DNA of 64,000 bases from Paraburkholderia sp. C35 (GCF_003121405.1 NZ_QBUY01000043.1:1-64000), one strand, 5' to 3'. Positions 15,372-24,358 are shown, numbered from the stretch's first letter. Notes: generated from the letters alone by a model not told the origin. Numbers and translations: made by a program.

Positions 15372-17675
15372 ATGAATCAGTCTCAACCGGTATCCGCTTT
15401 ATTCGCCGTCTCGCCTGACACGTTCGTGCAGCCGATGCCATTTGCATCCATGCCCGGCAATCTGTTCGCGCAAGGCTATGCATACGCCGTCGACGCATGG
15501 CAACGCAGCGTGCTGTTCGCCGACGTGATGCGTCAGCGCGGCAACCAGTATCAGGCGCACTTGCAGGAACACGTGCCGAACGTGCTCGATACGGAGTTTC
15601 GCACCGAGCTTATCGTCGATGGCCGCACGCTGCCGCGCCCCGTCAATTACGGCCTCGTGCGCATCCTGCCACCTGACGACCTGACACCCGATCACGACTT
15701 CGTCGAAGGCAGCGATCCGGGCCGGCTGCGCCCGTTCGTCGTTGTCGATCCACGCGCGGGGCATGGGCCGGGCATCGGCGGCTTCAAGCGCGACAGCGAA
15801 ATCGGCGCTGCGCTGCGTGCCGGACATCCGTGCTACTTCGTCGGCTTTCTGCCTGATCCCGTTCCCGGGCAAACCGTCGAAGACGTGATGCATGCCGAGG
15901 CCGCGTTCCTCGAAAAGATCATCGAACTGCATCCCGACAGCCCCGGCAAGCCGGCTGTGATCGGCAATTGCCAGGCCGGCTGGCAAATCCTAATGACAGC
16001 CGCGATGCGCCCCGACCTGTTCGGCCCGATCGTCGTTGCGGGCGCGCCTGTATCGTATTGGGCCGGATGGCGTGGCAAGAATCCGATGCGTTATTCGGGC
16101 GGCATGCTCGGCGGTTCGTGGCTGACGGCCCTCACCGGCGATCTCGGCGATGGCCGCTTCGACGGCGCGTGGCTGGTGCAGAACTTCGAGAACCTGAACC
16201 CCGCCAACACGCTGTGGACCAAGCAATACAACCTGTACGCGAACATCGATACTGAAGGCCCGCGCTATCTCGGCTTCGAGAAATATTGGGGCGGCCACGT
16301 GTTCCTGAATCCGGGCGAAATGCAGTACATCGTCGATAACCTGTTCGTCGGCAATCGCTTCGTGAGCGGCGAGATCGTTACGTCGGATGGCGTGCGGCTC
16401 GATCTGCGCAATATCCGTTCGCCTATCGTCGTGTTCTGTTCATATGGCGACAACATTACCCCGCCGCCGCAAGCGCTCGGCTGGATCACGGATCTCTATC
16501 GCGACGACGCTGACCTGCTCGGCCACGATCAGACCATCGTCTATGCGACGCACGACAGCATCGGCCACCTTGGCATTTTCGTGTCGAGCAGCACGGGCAA
16601 GAAGGAGCACCGCGAGTTCGTCAGCAATATCGATCTGATCGATCTGCTGCCGTCGGGTCTTTACGAAGCGCATATGGGCGCGAAGACGGACGCGACGCCG
16701 CACGCGGATCTCGTGCAAGGCCAATACGTGCTGTCGATTTCTCCGCGCACCATCGCCGACGTGCGCGCGATCGTGCAACCCGATTCCGAGAGCGACCGGC
16801 GCTTTGCTACCGCTGCGTATGTATCGCGCTTCAATCTGGGCCTGTATCGCAGTTTCCTGCAACCATGGGTGCGGGCATGCACGACACCGTGGGCAGCCGA
16901 TGTGAGCAGCAAGCTGCATCCTCTGCGCGTCACGTACGAGTTGTGGTCGGATCGCAATCCGCTGGCGTCGTCGGTGGCGAAGGCCGCCGAAAGCGTGCAG
17001 CAGATGCGCGCACCCGTCACTGCAGATAACCCGTTCATGCAGATGCAAACGGTGATGTCGAACGCAATCATTGCGTCATTCGATTTCTATCGCGACATGC
17101 GCGACGCCGCCGTCGAGCAGATGTTCGAAACCGTTTATGGCGCGCCGTGGTTGCAGGCGTTCGCAGGACTCCCGCCGCACACTGACAGCGAAGCAAGCGC
17201 CATGCTGACGGAACCCGGCGACACCGAGGAACGCGAAGCGTCGATCGTCGCCGAACATGAACGGCTGCGTCACGATATGACAGAAGGCGGACTCGTCGAA
17301 GCGAGCGTGCGCGCGCTGCTATATGTACGGCGCACGCATGGCGAAGCGGACGAGCGCCGCTTCAATCTTGCGCGCGAAATGCTCAGCAAGCTGTCGGATC
17401 AGGGCATTCTGTCGTTCAAGCATGTCGTGCGCGAACAGGCGGCGCTGCTGCGCCTCGACACCGAAGCGGCCATCGAAGCGCTGCCCGGACTGCTCGCCAG
17501 CGCACCACCCGATACCGTGCGCGATGCCGCGCGCGACATCGACAAGCTCAGCACGATGCTGCCGCTCGACGATCACGAGCGCGCCGATCTCGCGCGCGTG
17601 TTGACCATCTTCGAATCGGCGTCGAAGAAGAAAACCACGCGGCGCACGGAGTCGACGCGTCAGCAGGTCGAATGA
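15372..17675 (+). CDS. DUF3141 protein, PhaC-like alpha/beta hydrolase
   Basis: A 767-residue protein of family DUF3141. The first 420 residues are an alpha/beta-hydrolase fold close to polyhydroxyalkanoate synthase: nucleophile Cys200 in GNCQAGW, an acid Asp360 in SYGDNITPPP and His399 in DSIGHLGIF form a likely Cys-Asp-His triad, as in PhaC. The C-terminal 330 residues are helical and family-specific. The natural reaction is not established; binding or transfer of hydroxyacyl groups is inferred. Start ATG 15372 has GGAG 11 nt upstream. It heads an operon with a phosphotransacylase, an acyl kinase and an enoyl reductase, which suggests acyl-CoA disposal with ATP gain. Confidence 0.88.
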   Translation: MNQSQPVSALFAVSPDTFVQPMPFASMPGNLFAQGYAYAVDAWQRSVLFADVMRQRGNQYQAHLQEHVPNVLDTEFRTELIVDGRTLPRPVNYGLVRILPPDDLTPDHDFVEGSDPGRLRPFVVVDPRAGHGPGIGGFKRDSEIGAALRAGHPCYFVGFLPDPVPGQTVEDVMHAEAAFLEKIIELHPDSPGKPAVIGNCQAGWQILMTAAMRPDLFGPIVVAGAPVSYWAGWRGKNPMRYSGGMLGGSWLTALTGDLGDGRFDGAWLVQNFENLNPANTLWTKQYNLYANIDTEGPRYLGFEKYWGGHVFLNPGEMQYIVDNLFVGNRFVSGEIVTSDGVRLDLRNIRSPIVVFCSYGDNITPPPQALGWITDLYRDDADLLGHDQTIVYATHDSIGHLGIFVSSSTGKKEHREFVSNIDLIDLLPSGLYEAHMGAKTDATPHADLVQGQYVLSISPRTIADVRAIVQPDSESDRRFATAAYVSRFNLGLYRSFLQPWVRACTTPWAADVSSKLHPLRVTYELWSDRNPLASSVAKAAESVQQMRAPVTADNPFMQMQTVMSNAIIASFDFYRDMRDAAVEQMFETVYGAPWLQAFAGLPPHTDSEASAMLTEPGDTEEREASIVAEHERLRHDMTEGGLVEASVRALLYVRRTHGEADERRFNLAREMLSKLSDQGILSFKHVVREQAALLRLDTEAAIEALPGLLASAPPDTVRDAARDIDKLSTMLPLDDHERADLARVLTIFESASKKKTTRRTESTRQQVE

Positions 17676-17718
17676 ACGACAGCGCATCGCAATAGCATCA
17701 TCTACGAGGGAAAAGAAC

Positions 17719-18660
17719 ATGGAACACAAGCGCGATAAATACGAGCGCCTGGTCGCCTTCGCCGCGACGCTCCCGCCTACACCCACAGCCGTCGCGCATC
17801 CTTGCGATCACGATTCGCTATCAGCCGTCGTCGAAGCGGCGCGGCTGAAACTGATTGCGCCGATCCTCGTCGGCCCGCGCGCGAAAATCGAAGCGGCCGC
17901 GCAGGAAGGCAAGCTCGATCTCGGCGATCTGCCTATCGTCGATGCGCCGCACAGTCACGCCGCCGCCGAATGCGCGGTGCAACTGGTGAACGAAGGCAAG
18001 GCGCAGGCGCTGATGAAAGGCTCGCTGCACACGGATGAACTGATGGGCGCCGTGGTCGCGCGTGCGGCGGGCCTGCGCACCGAACGGCGCGTGAGCCACT
18101 GCTTCATCATGGACGTTCCGGGCCGCGCCGATCCTCTCATCATCACCGACGCCGCCGTCAACATCACGCCGACACTCGACGAAAAGCGCGACATCGTGCA
18201 GAACGCCATCGATCTTGCGCACGCACTGCGCTTTCCCGCTGCGCGCGTCGCGATTCTCTCGGCGATGGAAACCGTCAACTCGAAAGTGCCGTCGACACTC
18301 GAAGCCGCCGCGCTGTGCAAGATGGCCGACCGCGGGCAGATCAAGGGCGGCATACTCGACGGCCCGCTCGCACTCGACAACGCGATCAACGAAGAAGCCG
18401 CGAAGATCAAGGGCATCGATTCACCCGTCGCGGGCCATGCAAACATACTTGTCGTGCCCGATCTCGAAGCGGGCAACATGCTCGCCAAGAGCCTCACGTT
18501 CCTCGCCGGCGCGGACGCTGCGGGCATCGTGCTCGGCGCGAAAGTGCCCATCATCCTGACCAGCCGCGCCGATTCCGTTATCACGCGGCTGGCTTCGTGC
18601 GCGGTTGCGTCGATGGTTGCGCTCGCGCGACGCGAACATCCGGCTTCTGCCATTGCCTGA
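17719..18660 (+). CDS. Phosphate acetyl/butyryltransferase
   Basis: A 313-residue enzyme of the PTA_PTB family, which swaps CoA of an acyl-CoA for phosphate. Seen: DHDSLSAVVEAARLKLIAPILVGP near the N-terminus, LMKGSLHTDELMGAVV, RVSHCFIMDVPGRADPLIITDAAVN and the C-terminal SLTFLAGADAAGIVLGAKVPIILTSRADS. Length fits the short PTB-like form rather than long Pta. It lies 43 nt after the DUF3141 gene with AGGGAAAAGAAC upstream, and 20 nt before ackA, so acyl-phosphate is passed to the kinase. Acetyl versus butyryl or hydroxybutyryl preference is unknown. Confidence 0.92.
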   Translation: MEHKRDKYERLVAFAATLPPTPTAVAHPCDHDSLSAVVEAARLKLIAPILVGPRAKIEAAAQEGKLDLGDLPIVDAPHSHAAAECAVQLVNEGKAQALMKGSLHTDELMGAVVARAAGLRTERRVSHCFIMDVPGRADPLIITDAAVNITPTLDEKRDIVQNAIDLAHALRFPAARVAILSAMETVNSKVPSTLEAAALCKMADRGQIKGGILDGPLALDNAINEEAAKIKGIDSPVAGHANILVVPDLEAGNMLAKSLTFLAGADAAGIVLGAKVPIILTSRADSVITRLASCAVASMVALARREHPASAIA

Positions 18661-18680
18661 ACCAGACTCGAAGGAGCGGC

Positions 18681-19862
18681 ATGGACGTCATTCTCGTCAT
18701 CAACGCGGGTTCGTCGAGCATCAAGTTTCATGCGTTCGAAGCGCAAGGCACGCAACTCGAACCCATAGCGGGCGGCAAACTCGAAGAGATCTACACGAAT
18801 CCGCGCTTCACCGTGAAGCGGCAAAACGGCGAAGTGGTCGAAGACAAACGCTGGCCTGAAGGCGAAAAGCTCGGACACGACAACGCGATTGCGTTTCTGC
18901 TCGACTGGCTGCGCAGCCATAACGAAGGCAACGCGACACTGCTCGGCGTCGGTCATCGCGTGGTGCATGGCGGCGACAAATACTCGGCGCCCGTGCGCGT
19001 CGATGCGCACGTAATGCAGGAACTCGAAGCACTGATACCGCTCGCGCCGCTGCATCAACCGCACAATCTGGCCGCGATTCGCTCGATCATGGCGCGCAAT
19101 GCGCAGGTGCCGCAGATCGCGTGCTTCGATACCGCGTTTCATCACACACAGCCAGCCGTCGCGACACGTTTTGCGCTGCCACCCGACATCACGTCGCGCG
19201 GTGTGCGGCGCTATGGGTTTCACGGGCTGTCGTACGAATACATTGCGAGCGTGTTGCCGGAAGTGGATGAACGCGCGGCCAAAGGCAAGACAGTCGTGCT
19301 GCATCTGGGCAATGGCGCGAGCATGACAGCGTTCGATCAATGCAAAAGCATCGCGAGCACGATGGGCTTCACAGCCGTCGAAGGGCTGGTGATGGGCACG
19401 CGCTCGGGCAGTCTCGATCCCGGCGTCGTATTGTGGATGCTCGAAGAAGCGAAGATGGATGCGCGTGCAATCGAATCGCTGCTGTACAAGCGCTCGGGCT
19501 TGCTCGGCGTGTCCGGCATTTCGAGCGACATGCGCACGCTGCTAGCCAGCGACGACCCCAAAGCCGCCGAAGCGGTCGAACTGTTCTGCTATCGCATTTC
19601 GCGTGAGTTGGGTTCGCTCGCGGCGGCGCTCGGTGGGCTGGATGCGATCGTGTTCACGGCGGGTATCGGCGAGCGTGCGGACCCGGTGCGCAAGCGTGTG
19701 GGCGAACTGGCGGCATGGCTCGGCGTGTCGCTGGATGAAGCGGCGAATCAGCGTCACGGTCCGCGCATCAGCAGCGCGCAAAGCGCCATCGATGTCTGGG
19801 TGATTCCAACCAACGAAGAACTGATGATCGCCCGGCACACGCTGCGCCGGCTGGAGGGTTGA
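18681..19862 (+). CDS. ackA: Acetate (acyl) kinase
   Basis: A 393-residue acetokinase, making ATP and a free acid from acyl-phosphate. All family blocks are present: VINAGSSSIKFHAFE at the start, VGHRVVHGGDKYS, ACFDTAFHHTQP, RRYGFHGLSYEYI, VVLHLGNGASMTAFD, MGTRSGSLDPG and FTAGIGERA. ATG at 18681 has AAGGAG at 18671-18676. It follows the phosphotransacylase by 20 nt, and fabI starts two bases after its stop. The pair would give substrate-level ATP when respiration is limited, in line with the upstream FNR-like box. Confidence 0.95.
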   Translation: MDVILVINAGSSSIKFHAFEAQGTQLEPIAGGKLEEIYTNPRFTVKRQNGEVVEDKRWPEGEKLGHDNAIAFLLDWLRSHNEGNATLLGVGHRVVHGGDKYSAPVRVDAHVMQELEALIPLAPLHQPHNLAAIRSIMARNAQVPQIACFDTAFHHTQPAVATRFALPPDITSRGVRRYGFHGLSYEYIASVLPEVDERAAKGKTVVLHLGNGASMTAFDQCKSIASTMGFTAVEGLVMGTRSGSLDPGVVLWMLEEAKMDARAIESLLYKRSGLLGVSGISSDMRTLLASDDPKAAEAVELFCYRISRELGSLAAALGGLDAIVFTAGIGERADPVRKRVGELAAWLGVSLDEAANQRHGPRISSAQSAIDVWVIPTNEELMIARHTLRRLEG

Positions 19863-19864
19863 GC

Positions 19865-20644
19865 ATGGACACGCCGACGAGCACCGTGCTGGCGCAAAGG
19901 AAAGTGTTGATCATCGGTATCGCGAACGAGCATTCGATCGCCTACGGTTGTGCGCGCGCGGTTCGCGATCTGGGCGCCGACCTCGCCATCACTTACCTGA
20001 ACGACAAGGCGAAGCCCTATGTCGAGCCGCGCGCGAAAGAACTCGGCGCGTCGCTGCTGCTGCCGCTCGACGTGTCGAAGCCAGGCGAACTCGAAGCCGT
20101 ATTCGACGAGATTCGCGCGACATGGGGACGGCTCGACGTCGCCGTACATTCGATCGCGTTCGCACCAAAAGACGATCTGCAAGGCGGCTTGCTGAACAGC
20201 TCGGCGGAAGGCTTCGCGATGGCAATGGACATCTCGTGTCATTCGTTCATCCGTATGGCGCGCCTGGCGGCGCCGTTAATGGACGACGGCGGATCGATGT
20301 TTGCGATGAGCTATCTCGGCGCGACACGCGTCGTGCCGAACTACGACCTGATGGGGCCGGTGAAGGCCGCGCTCGAAGCGTCGTGCCGCTATCTCGCGCA
20401 CGAACTCGGGCCGAAGCGCATCCGGGTGCATCCCATTTCGCCGGGACCGCTGAAGACGCGCGCCGCATCGGGGCTGAAGGACTTCGATCTGCTGCTCAAC
20501 GAAGCGGCCGAGCGCGCGCCCATCGGCGAACTGGTCGACATCATGGACGTCGGCTACACCTGCGCATTTCTCGCGACGCCGTATGCGCGCCGCATGACGG
20601 GCAACACGATCTTCGTCGCCGGCGGCGTGAGCATCATTGGCTGA
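19865..20644 (+). CDS. fabI: Enoyl-ACP reductase FabI
   Basis: A 259-residue NADH-dependent short-chain reductase. FabI marks: nucleotide loop LIIGIANEHSIAYGCA (not the GxGxxG of usual SDRs), the Tyr in SYLG, the catalytic Tyr in PNYD and Lys in GPVKAALE, spaced as in E. coli FabI. ATG at 19865 has GGAGGG in the end of ackA. Being inside a pta-ackA operon rather than with fatty-acid genes suggests a specialised copy, perhaps reducing crotonyl-type enoyl groups as an electron sink. A second, housekeeping fabI elsewhere is expected but not visible here. Confidence 0.9.
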   Translation: MDTPTSTVLAQRKVLIIGIANEHSIAYGCARAVRDLGADLAITYLNDKAKPYVEPRAKELGASLLLPLDVSKPGELEAVFDEIRATWGRLDVAVHSIAFAPKDDLQGGLLNSSAEGFAMAMDISCHSFIRMARLAAPLMDDGGSMFAMSYLGATRVVPNYDLMGPVKAALEASCRYLAHELGPKRIRVHPISPGPLKTRAASGLKDFDLLLNEAAERAPIGELVDIMDVGYTCAFLATPYARRMTGNTIFVAGGVSIIG

Positions 20645-20658
20645 CACGGGGCAAGGGC

Positions 20659-20964
20659 ATGAAACTATTGATCAGCGGCCTGCCGCAAAAAGCGACCCTC
20701 GATGAAGTCAAAGCACTCGTGTTCCGCTATTCGCACGCGGATTGCCGCGACATCGAACTGGTCGGCGAAGACGACGAGCATCCCGCCGCGCTCATCGCGA
20801 TCAAGGGCGCCAACTGGACCACGCTGAACAATATCCGTCGCCGCCTGCATGGCATGTACTGGCATCGCTGCCGGCTGTCGGTGCAGGTGCTGTCGTTCTG
20901 GGACGTCAGCGAGGCGGCTGAAGCGCGCCGCCGGACAGGAACGGCGTTGCCGGGGCGCGCGTAG
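20659..20964 (+). CDS. Small RRM-like RNA-binding protein
   Basis: A 101-residue protein with an RRM-like layout: strand LLISGLPQKATLDEVKALVFRY (RNP2-like plus first helix), then ALIAIKGANWTTLNNIRRRLHGMYWHRCRLSVQVL (RNP1-like strand, helix and last strand). The aromatic residues that normally stack on RNA in RNP1 are not clear, so RNA binding is inference. The last residues are basic. It starts 14 nt after fabI and is probably the last gene of the DUF3141 operon. It converges on the SnoaL-like gene with 26 nt between stops. Confidence 0.65.
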   Translation: MKLLISGLPQKATLDEVKALVFRYSHADCRDIELVGEDDEHPAALIAIKGANWTTLNNIRRRLHGMYWHRCRLSVQVLSFWDVSEAAEARRRTGTALPGRA

Positions 20965-20990
20965 ACGGCGGATCTGGCCGACGCAGATAA

Positions 20991-21476
20991 TCATCCCGCC
21001 GCAGGCGGAGCCGTTGCCGTGAAGATATAGCGCGCGACACGCCATACATCATCAGGCCCGCGATGCAGGATGAACAACTCCTGATTCGCTTCGGGCTGCG
21101 TCGAAGGCTTGCCTGCAATCGTTTCGATCGTGCCCGTCGAATTCGTGCGCACGAACGCCCAATCGCGCGACAGCGGCTTGATCTCGTCGATCGTGAAGCG
21201 CACGTTCAGCCGGATCGCCTTGAACGCCTGCGTGTAGGCTGTGCGCACCGCCTCGCGTCCCACGGCAGACGGCATGTTCTGCGCCATGACAACGGGCGCA
21301 TCATCGTAGAGCTTCATGATCGCGTCGATGTCCGACCGGTTCAGCGCCTGTTCGTAACGATGCAATTGCCGGGTGATGGCCCGGTCCGTTTCGTCGGCGG
21401 GCGCAGCAATCGCGACGCGCGGAAACGCCACGCTAGCCGCGAACAGCACAGAAGCAAGGCTTGTCCTGACTGTCAT
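20991..21476 (-). CDS. Exported SnoaL-like/DUF4440 protein
   Basis: A 161-residue protein with a signal peptide (about residues 1-24, ending AIA-A). The mature part is an NTF2-like cone fold of the DUF4440/SnoaL type: ITRQLHRYEQALNRSDIDAIMKLYDDAPVVM, then TAYTQAFKAIRLNVRFTIDEI and ELFILHRGPDDVWRVARYIF. Start ATG 21476 has AGAGGAAC upstream. It is 26 nt downstream of the quinone reductase on the same strand and probably the third gene of that unit. Role in the pathway unknown; NTF2-like folds bind hydrophobic small molecules. Confidence 0.82.
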   Translation of the reverse strand: MTVRTSLASVLFAASVAFPRVAIAAPADETDRAITRQLHRYEQALNRSDIDAIMKLYDDAPVVMAQNMPSAVGREAVRTAYTQAFKAIRLNVRFTIDEIKPLSRDWAFVRTNSTGTIETIAGKPSTQPEANQELFILHRGPDDVWRVARYIFTATAPPAAG

Positions 21477-21502
21477 GCCGAGGTTCCTCTTCTGAGCGGC
21501 AC

Positions 21503-22489
21503 TCACAGCCGCACCACGATTTTTCCGAGCGCACGATTGCTTTCGACCAGACGATGCGCTTCCTGCACCTCATCGAATGCAAACACTTTCGCGAGATGAG
21601 TCGGGATGCGCCTGTTTTCTACATCGAGGGCGAGCGGCTTCAGCGGCGTGTCGGTGAGCGGCAATGCTTCCGTGCCGAACAGCTGGCTCGGAAAGAAACT
21701 CAAACGCGCAGCGGGCGGAAGATCGGCAACCAGATTGAATTGCTCCAGTACAGGCGGCCCGCCAAGCAAACCAATCACCGTGATGGCGCCAAATGGACGC
21801 AGCGTCTTCGCCGTGTCGCGGAGAGTCGGCGCGCCCACGATCTCAAGCGCGGCGTCGATGCCCGCCGGCTTCAGGTCGCGCACGCGTTCTGCGATTGCTC
21901 CCGTATCGACGATGACCGTGTCCGCGCCTGCGCGCCGCAATCGATCGGTGTGCTCGCCGGAACGGGTCGTGGCTAACACGCGCACACCCGATGCCTTCGC
22001 ATAGGTCACGGCAGCCAGTCCCACCGATGAGGTCGCGCCCCTCACCAGCAGCGTTTGCCCCGCCTTGATGTTGAGGCTCTTGTGCAGCGCGCCCCACGCG
22101 GTCAGATACGCTTGCGGCAACGCGGCCAGCTCCTCCCAAGGCAGCGCGACGCCCTGCAGCGATATGACATTGCGCGCCAGTACGGTGACTTCTTCCGCAT
22201 AGCTGCCTTTCCGTTCGAACTGCATGCCGCCCATCGCGGTCGCGACCCGCTCGCCGACGCGAAACCTGCCGGACGGATCGTCGAGCACTTCGCCGACGGC
22301 TTCGATGCCCGGAACGCGCGGCGCGTCGATCGGCCCGAGCTTGCCGGCCCGCAGATACGCTTCGGCGCGGTTGATGCCGAATGCACGCACACGAATGCGT
22401 ACTTCATCGCGCTGCGGCGCAACCGACGGCAAGTCACGCAGTTCGAGCACTTCCGGTCCGCCAGGTTGTTCGATCACATAAGCCTTCAT
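21503..22489 (-). CDS. Zinc-independent quinone reductase/alcohol dehydrogenase-like (MDR) protein
   Basis: A 328-residue NADPH-dependent oxidoreductase of the medium-chain family. It has the GroES-like N-domain (AFGINRAEAYLRAGKLG, PRVPGIEAVGEV) and the nucleotide-binding AGQTLLVRGATSSVGLAAVTYA (AxxSSVG in place of GxGxxG). Structural and catalytic zinc ligands are missing, which places it with quinone oxidoreductases. ATG at 22489 has CAGGAG seven nt upstream. It lies 54 nt after the nitroreductase, forming a redox operon controlled by the divergent LysR. Confidence 0.9.
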   Translation of the reverse strand: MKAYVIEQPGGPEVLELRDLPSVAPQRDEVRIRVRAFGINRAEAYLRAGKLGPIDAPRVPGIEAVGEVLDDPSGRFRVGERVATAMGGMQFERKGSYAEEVTVLARNVISLQGVALPWEELAALPQAYLTAWGALHKSLNIKAGQTLLVRGATSSVGLAAVTYAKASGVRVLATTRSGEHTDRLRRAGADTVIVDTGAIAERVRDLKPAGIDAALEIVGAPTLRDTAKTLRPFGAITVIGLLGGPPVLEQFNLVADLPPAARLSFFPSQLFGTEALPLTDTPLKPLALDVENRRIPTHLAKVFAFDEVQEAHRLVESNRALGKIVVRL

Positions 22490-22543
22490 CTTGGACTCCT
22501 GATTAAATGACCAACTCGTTCATGTCGATTTCATTGCGTGAGG

Positions 22544-23158
22544 TCAGGCAAACACCAATACGTCGGCAACAGGTCTGCGCGGCTTTTGCGGCCAGTTGCC
22601 CGGCGCGGCATAACCGACGGTGACGAGCATCGCCGGCACATCGGTCGGCGCCAGGCCGAATTCGCGCGCGACACCGGCGGGGTCGAAGCCGATCATCGGT
22701 CCCGACACCAGTCCTCTCGCCTGCGCTGCGTGCATCAGCGTCATCGCGGCCAGCGATGCCGAGCGGATCGCCTCGTCACGCTGGAAAGCCGGGTTGTCCT
22801 GATACATCGAACGCGCTGCGCCAACCCAGCCATCGAAGGTCGCGGCATCGATCAACCCGGCATCGAGCGATGGCTGCAGCGAGCGCGGTAGCGTCAGATG
22901 CGGTTCGAGCGTGCCGCACACGATAAATGTGACGGCGGCATCGGCCACCTTCTGCTGCCCGTACGCATGCGGCAGCAGGCGCGCCTTCGCCGCGTCGCTG
23001 CGCACGGCGACGAACTTCCAGTTCTGCAGGTTGACCGCCGACGGCGCCTTCGTGGCGAGACGGATCAGCGCTTCGATCTCGCCGTCGGCGAGACGGCGCG
23101 AGGTATCGAAATGGTTAGCGGAAATGCGCGACTCGATAAGCTGTTCAGCGGTAGACAT
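22544..23158 (-). CDS. Nitroreductase family protein
   Basis: A 204-residue FMN enzyme. Family features: RISANHFDTSRRLADGEIEALIRLATKAPSAVNLQNWKFV at the start (phosphate-binding Arg and the SAxNxQxW segment) and the MIGFDPAGVAREFGLAPTDVPAMLVTVGYA tail. It uses NAD(P)H to reduce quinones, nitro or unsaturated compounds. ATG at 23158 has GGAGAAC upstream. First gene of a nitroreductase-quinone reductase-SnoaL unit divergent from a LysR gene, 110 nt apart. Confidence 0.9.
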   Translation of the reverse strand: MSTAEQLIESRISANHFDTSRRLADGEIEALIRLATKAPSAVNLQNWKFVAVRSDAAKARLLPHAYGQQKVADAAVTFIVCGTLEPHLTLPRSLQPSLDAGLIDAATFDGWVGAARSMYQDNPAFQRDEAIRSASLAAMTLMHAAQARGLVSGPMIGFDPAGVAREFGLAPTDVPAMLVTVGYAAPGNWPQKPRRPVADVLVFA

Positions 23159-23244
23159 ACGGTTCTCCTTGTCGATTGGGACGGTGTGGTGCTACTTTGA
23201 TCCATCGATTTCCGAACGGGAACGGCGATAATCGGTATGCGCCC

Positions 23245-23258
23245 TCTCAAATTTGAGA
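23245..23258. promoter_or_regulatory. Perfect palindrome, likely LysR operator
   Basis: TCTCAAATTTGAGA is a perfect 14-nt palindrome 10 nt before the LysR start codon and 86 nt before the divergent nitroreductase. Placement fits an autoregulatory and activating site. Confidence 0.55.
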
Positions 23259-23268
23259 AGCTCTCACG

Positions 23269-24159
23269 ATGGATCTGAACGCGGTCGAAATGTTCGTCAA
23301 TGTCGTGCAGACGGGGAGCCTGTCGGCTGCGGCGCAGCGGCTCGGCGTACCGTTGCCCACGTTGAGCCGCAAGATGCGCGAACTCGAACAGCAATTGTCC
23401 GTGCAACTGCTCGAACGCTCGGCGCGCGGCACGAAGCTGACGGACGCGGGCACGCGGCTCTATGAACACGCAAGCCGCGGGATCGAGTCTCTGGTCGATG
23501 CCAGAGAGGCCGTGCTCAGTTCGCAGGCGCAGTTGAAGGGGTATCTGCGGCTGTCGCTGCCGCCGTCGTTCGAGCCGTGGTGGGTGCTGCTCGATGCATT
23601 CCAGCATCGCTATCCGGGCATCCGGGTGTTCGTCTACTCGACCGAGCGCCGCGTCGATCTGACGGCCGACGGCATCGACGTCGCGCTGCGGGTCGGCGCG
23701 ATCGATCATGAATCGATGGTCGCGCGCCGGATGTTCGCCTACCGTCACGTGCTGGTGGCGAGCCGGGCGCTCGTCGAGCAACTCGGCGCACCTGCTTCGC
23801 CGGATGACCTCCACCGTTATCCGTGCGCCGCCTGGATGCAGAACAGCTACGCGCGCCCGCTCTGGCGACTCGGCGACGCGAAGTTTCAACCCGCCACGTT
23901 ACTGTCGACCAACGATTACGCGCATCTGCGGTTCCGTGTGCTGCGCGGCGAGGCGGCGTCGGAATTGCCGCCGTTCCTGATCGACGACGATCTCGCGGCG
24001 GGGCGTGTCGTCGAACTGCTGCCCGAATATCCGCTGCCATTGCAGGAAATCAATCTGCTGTATCCGTCGCACCGGCATCCGTCGTCGATTGTTCGTGCGT
24101 ATCTGGATTTCTGCCAGGAGCGTTTGAGTCGTGGCGAAGGCGCATGTCGGAACAGCTAG
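23269..24159 (+). CDS. LysR-family transcriptional regulator
   Basis: A 296-residue LTTR. The winged HTH is at residues 1-60 (MDLNAVEMFVNVVQTGSLSA, then RLGVPLPTLSRKMRELEQQL), followed by the effector domain typical of the AaeR/DmlR/PA group (LKGYLRLSLPPSFEPWW, ADGIDVALRVGAIDHES). Such members often control divergently encoded oxidoreductases. Divergent from the nitroreductase operon with a perfect palindrome in between. The C-terminal residues after 280 look variable. Inducer unknown; an aromatic or electrophile is a reasonable guess. Confidence 0.93.
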   Translation: MDLNAVEMFVNVVQTGSLSAAAQRLGVPLPTLSRKMRELEQQLSVQLLERSARGTKLTDAGTRLYEHASRGIESLVDAREAVLSSQAQLKGYLRLSLPPSFEPWWVLLDAFQHRYPGIRVFVYSTERRVDLTADGIDVALRVGAIDHESMVARRMFAYRHVLVASRALVEQLGAPASPDDLHRYPCAAWMQNSYARPLWRLGDAKFQPATLLSTNDYAHLRFRVLRGEAASELPPFLIDDDLAAGRVVELLPEYPLPLQEINLLYPSHRHPSSIVRAYLDFCQERLSRGEGACRNS

Positions 24160-24358
24160 AGGGCTGTGCAACGGCCGCGGCCCCAGGCAGGTAAACCAAT
24201 CTCAACCGCGAGACGTTGTACTTCTGCACGTCGCGCATGCGATGCGCTGACGGCGTCGCCGTTATGTCATAACATGATGGATCTCGCAGCGCACCCGCCC
24301 CCAGCGGTGGTTGTCCGCCTTGCTCCAGTTATCGGATCGAAAGAAACACGTAGTCGAA

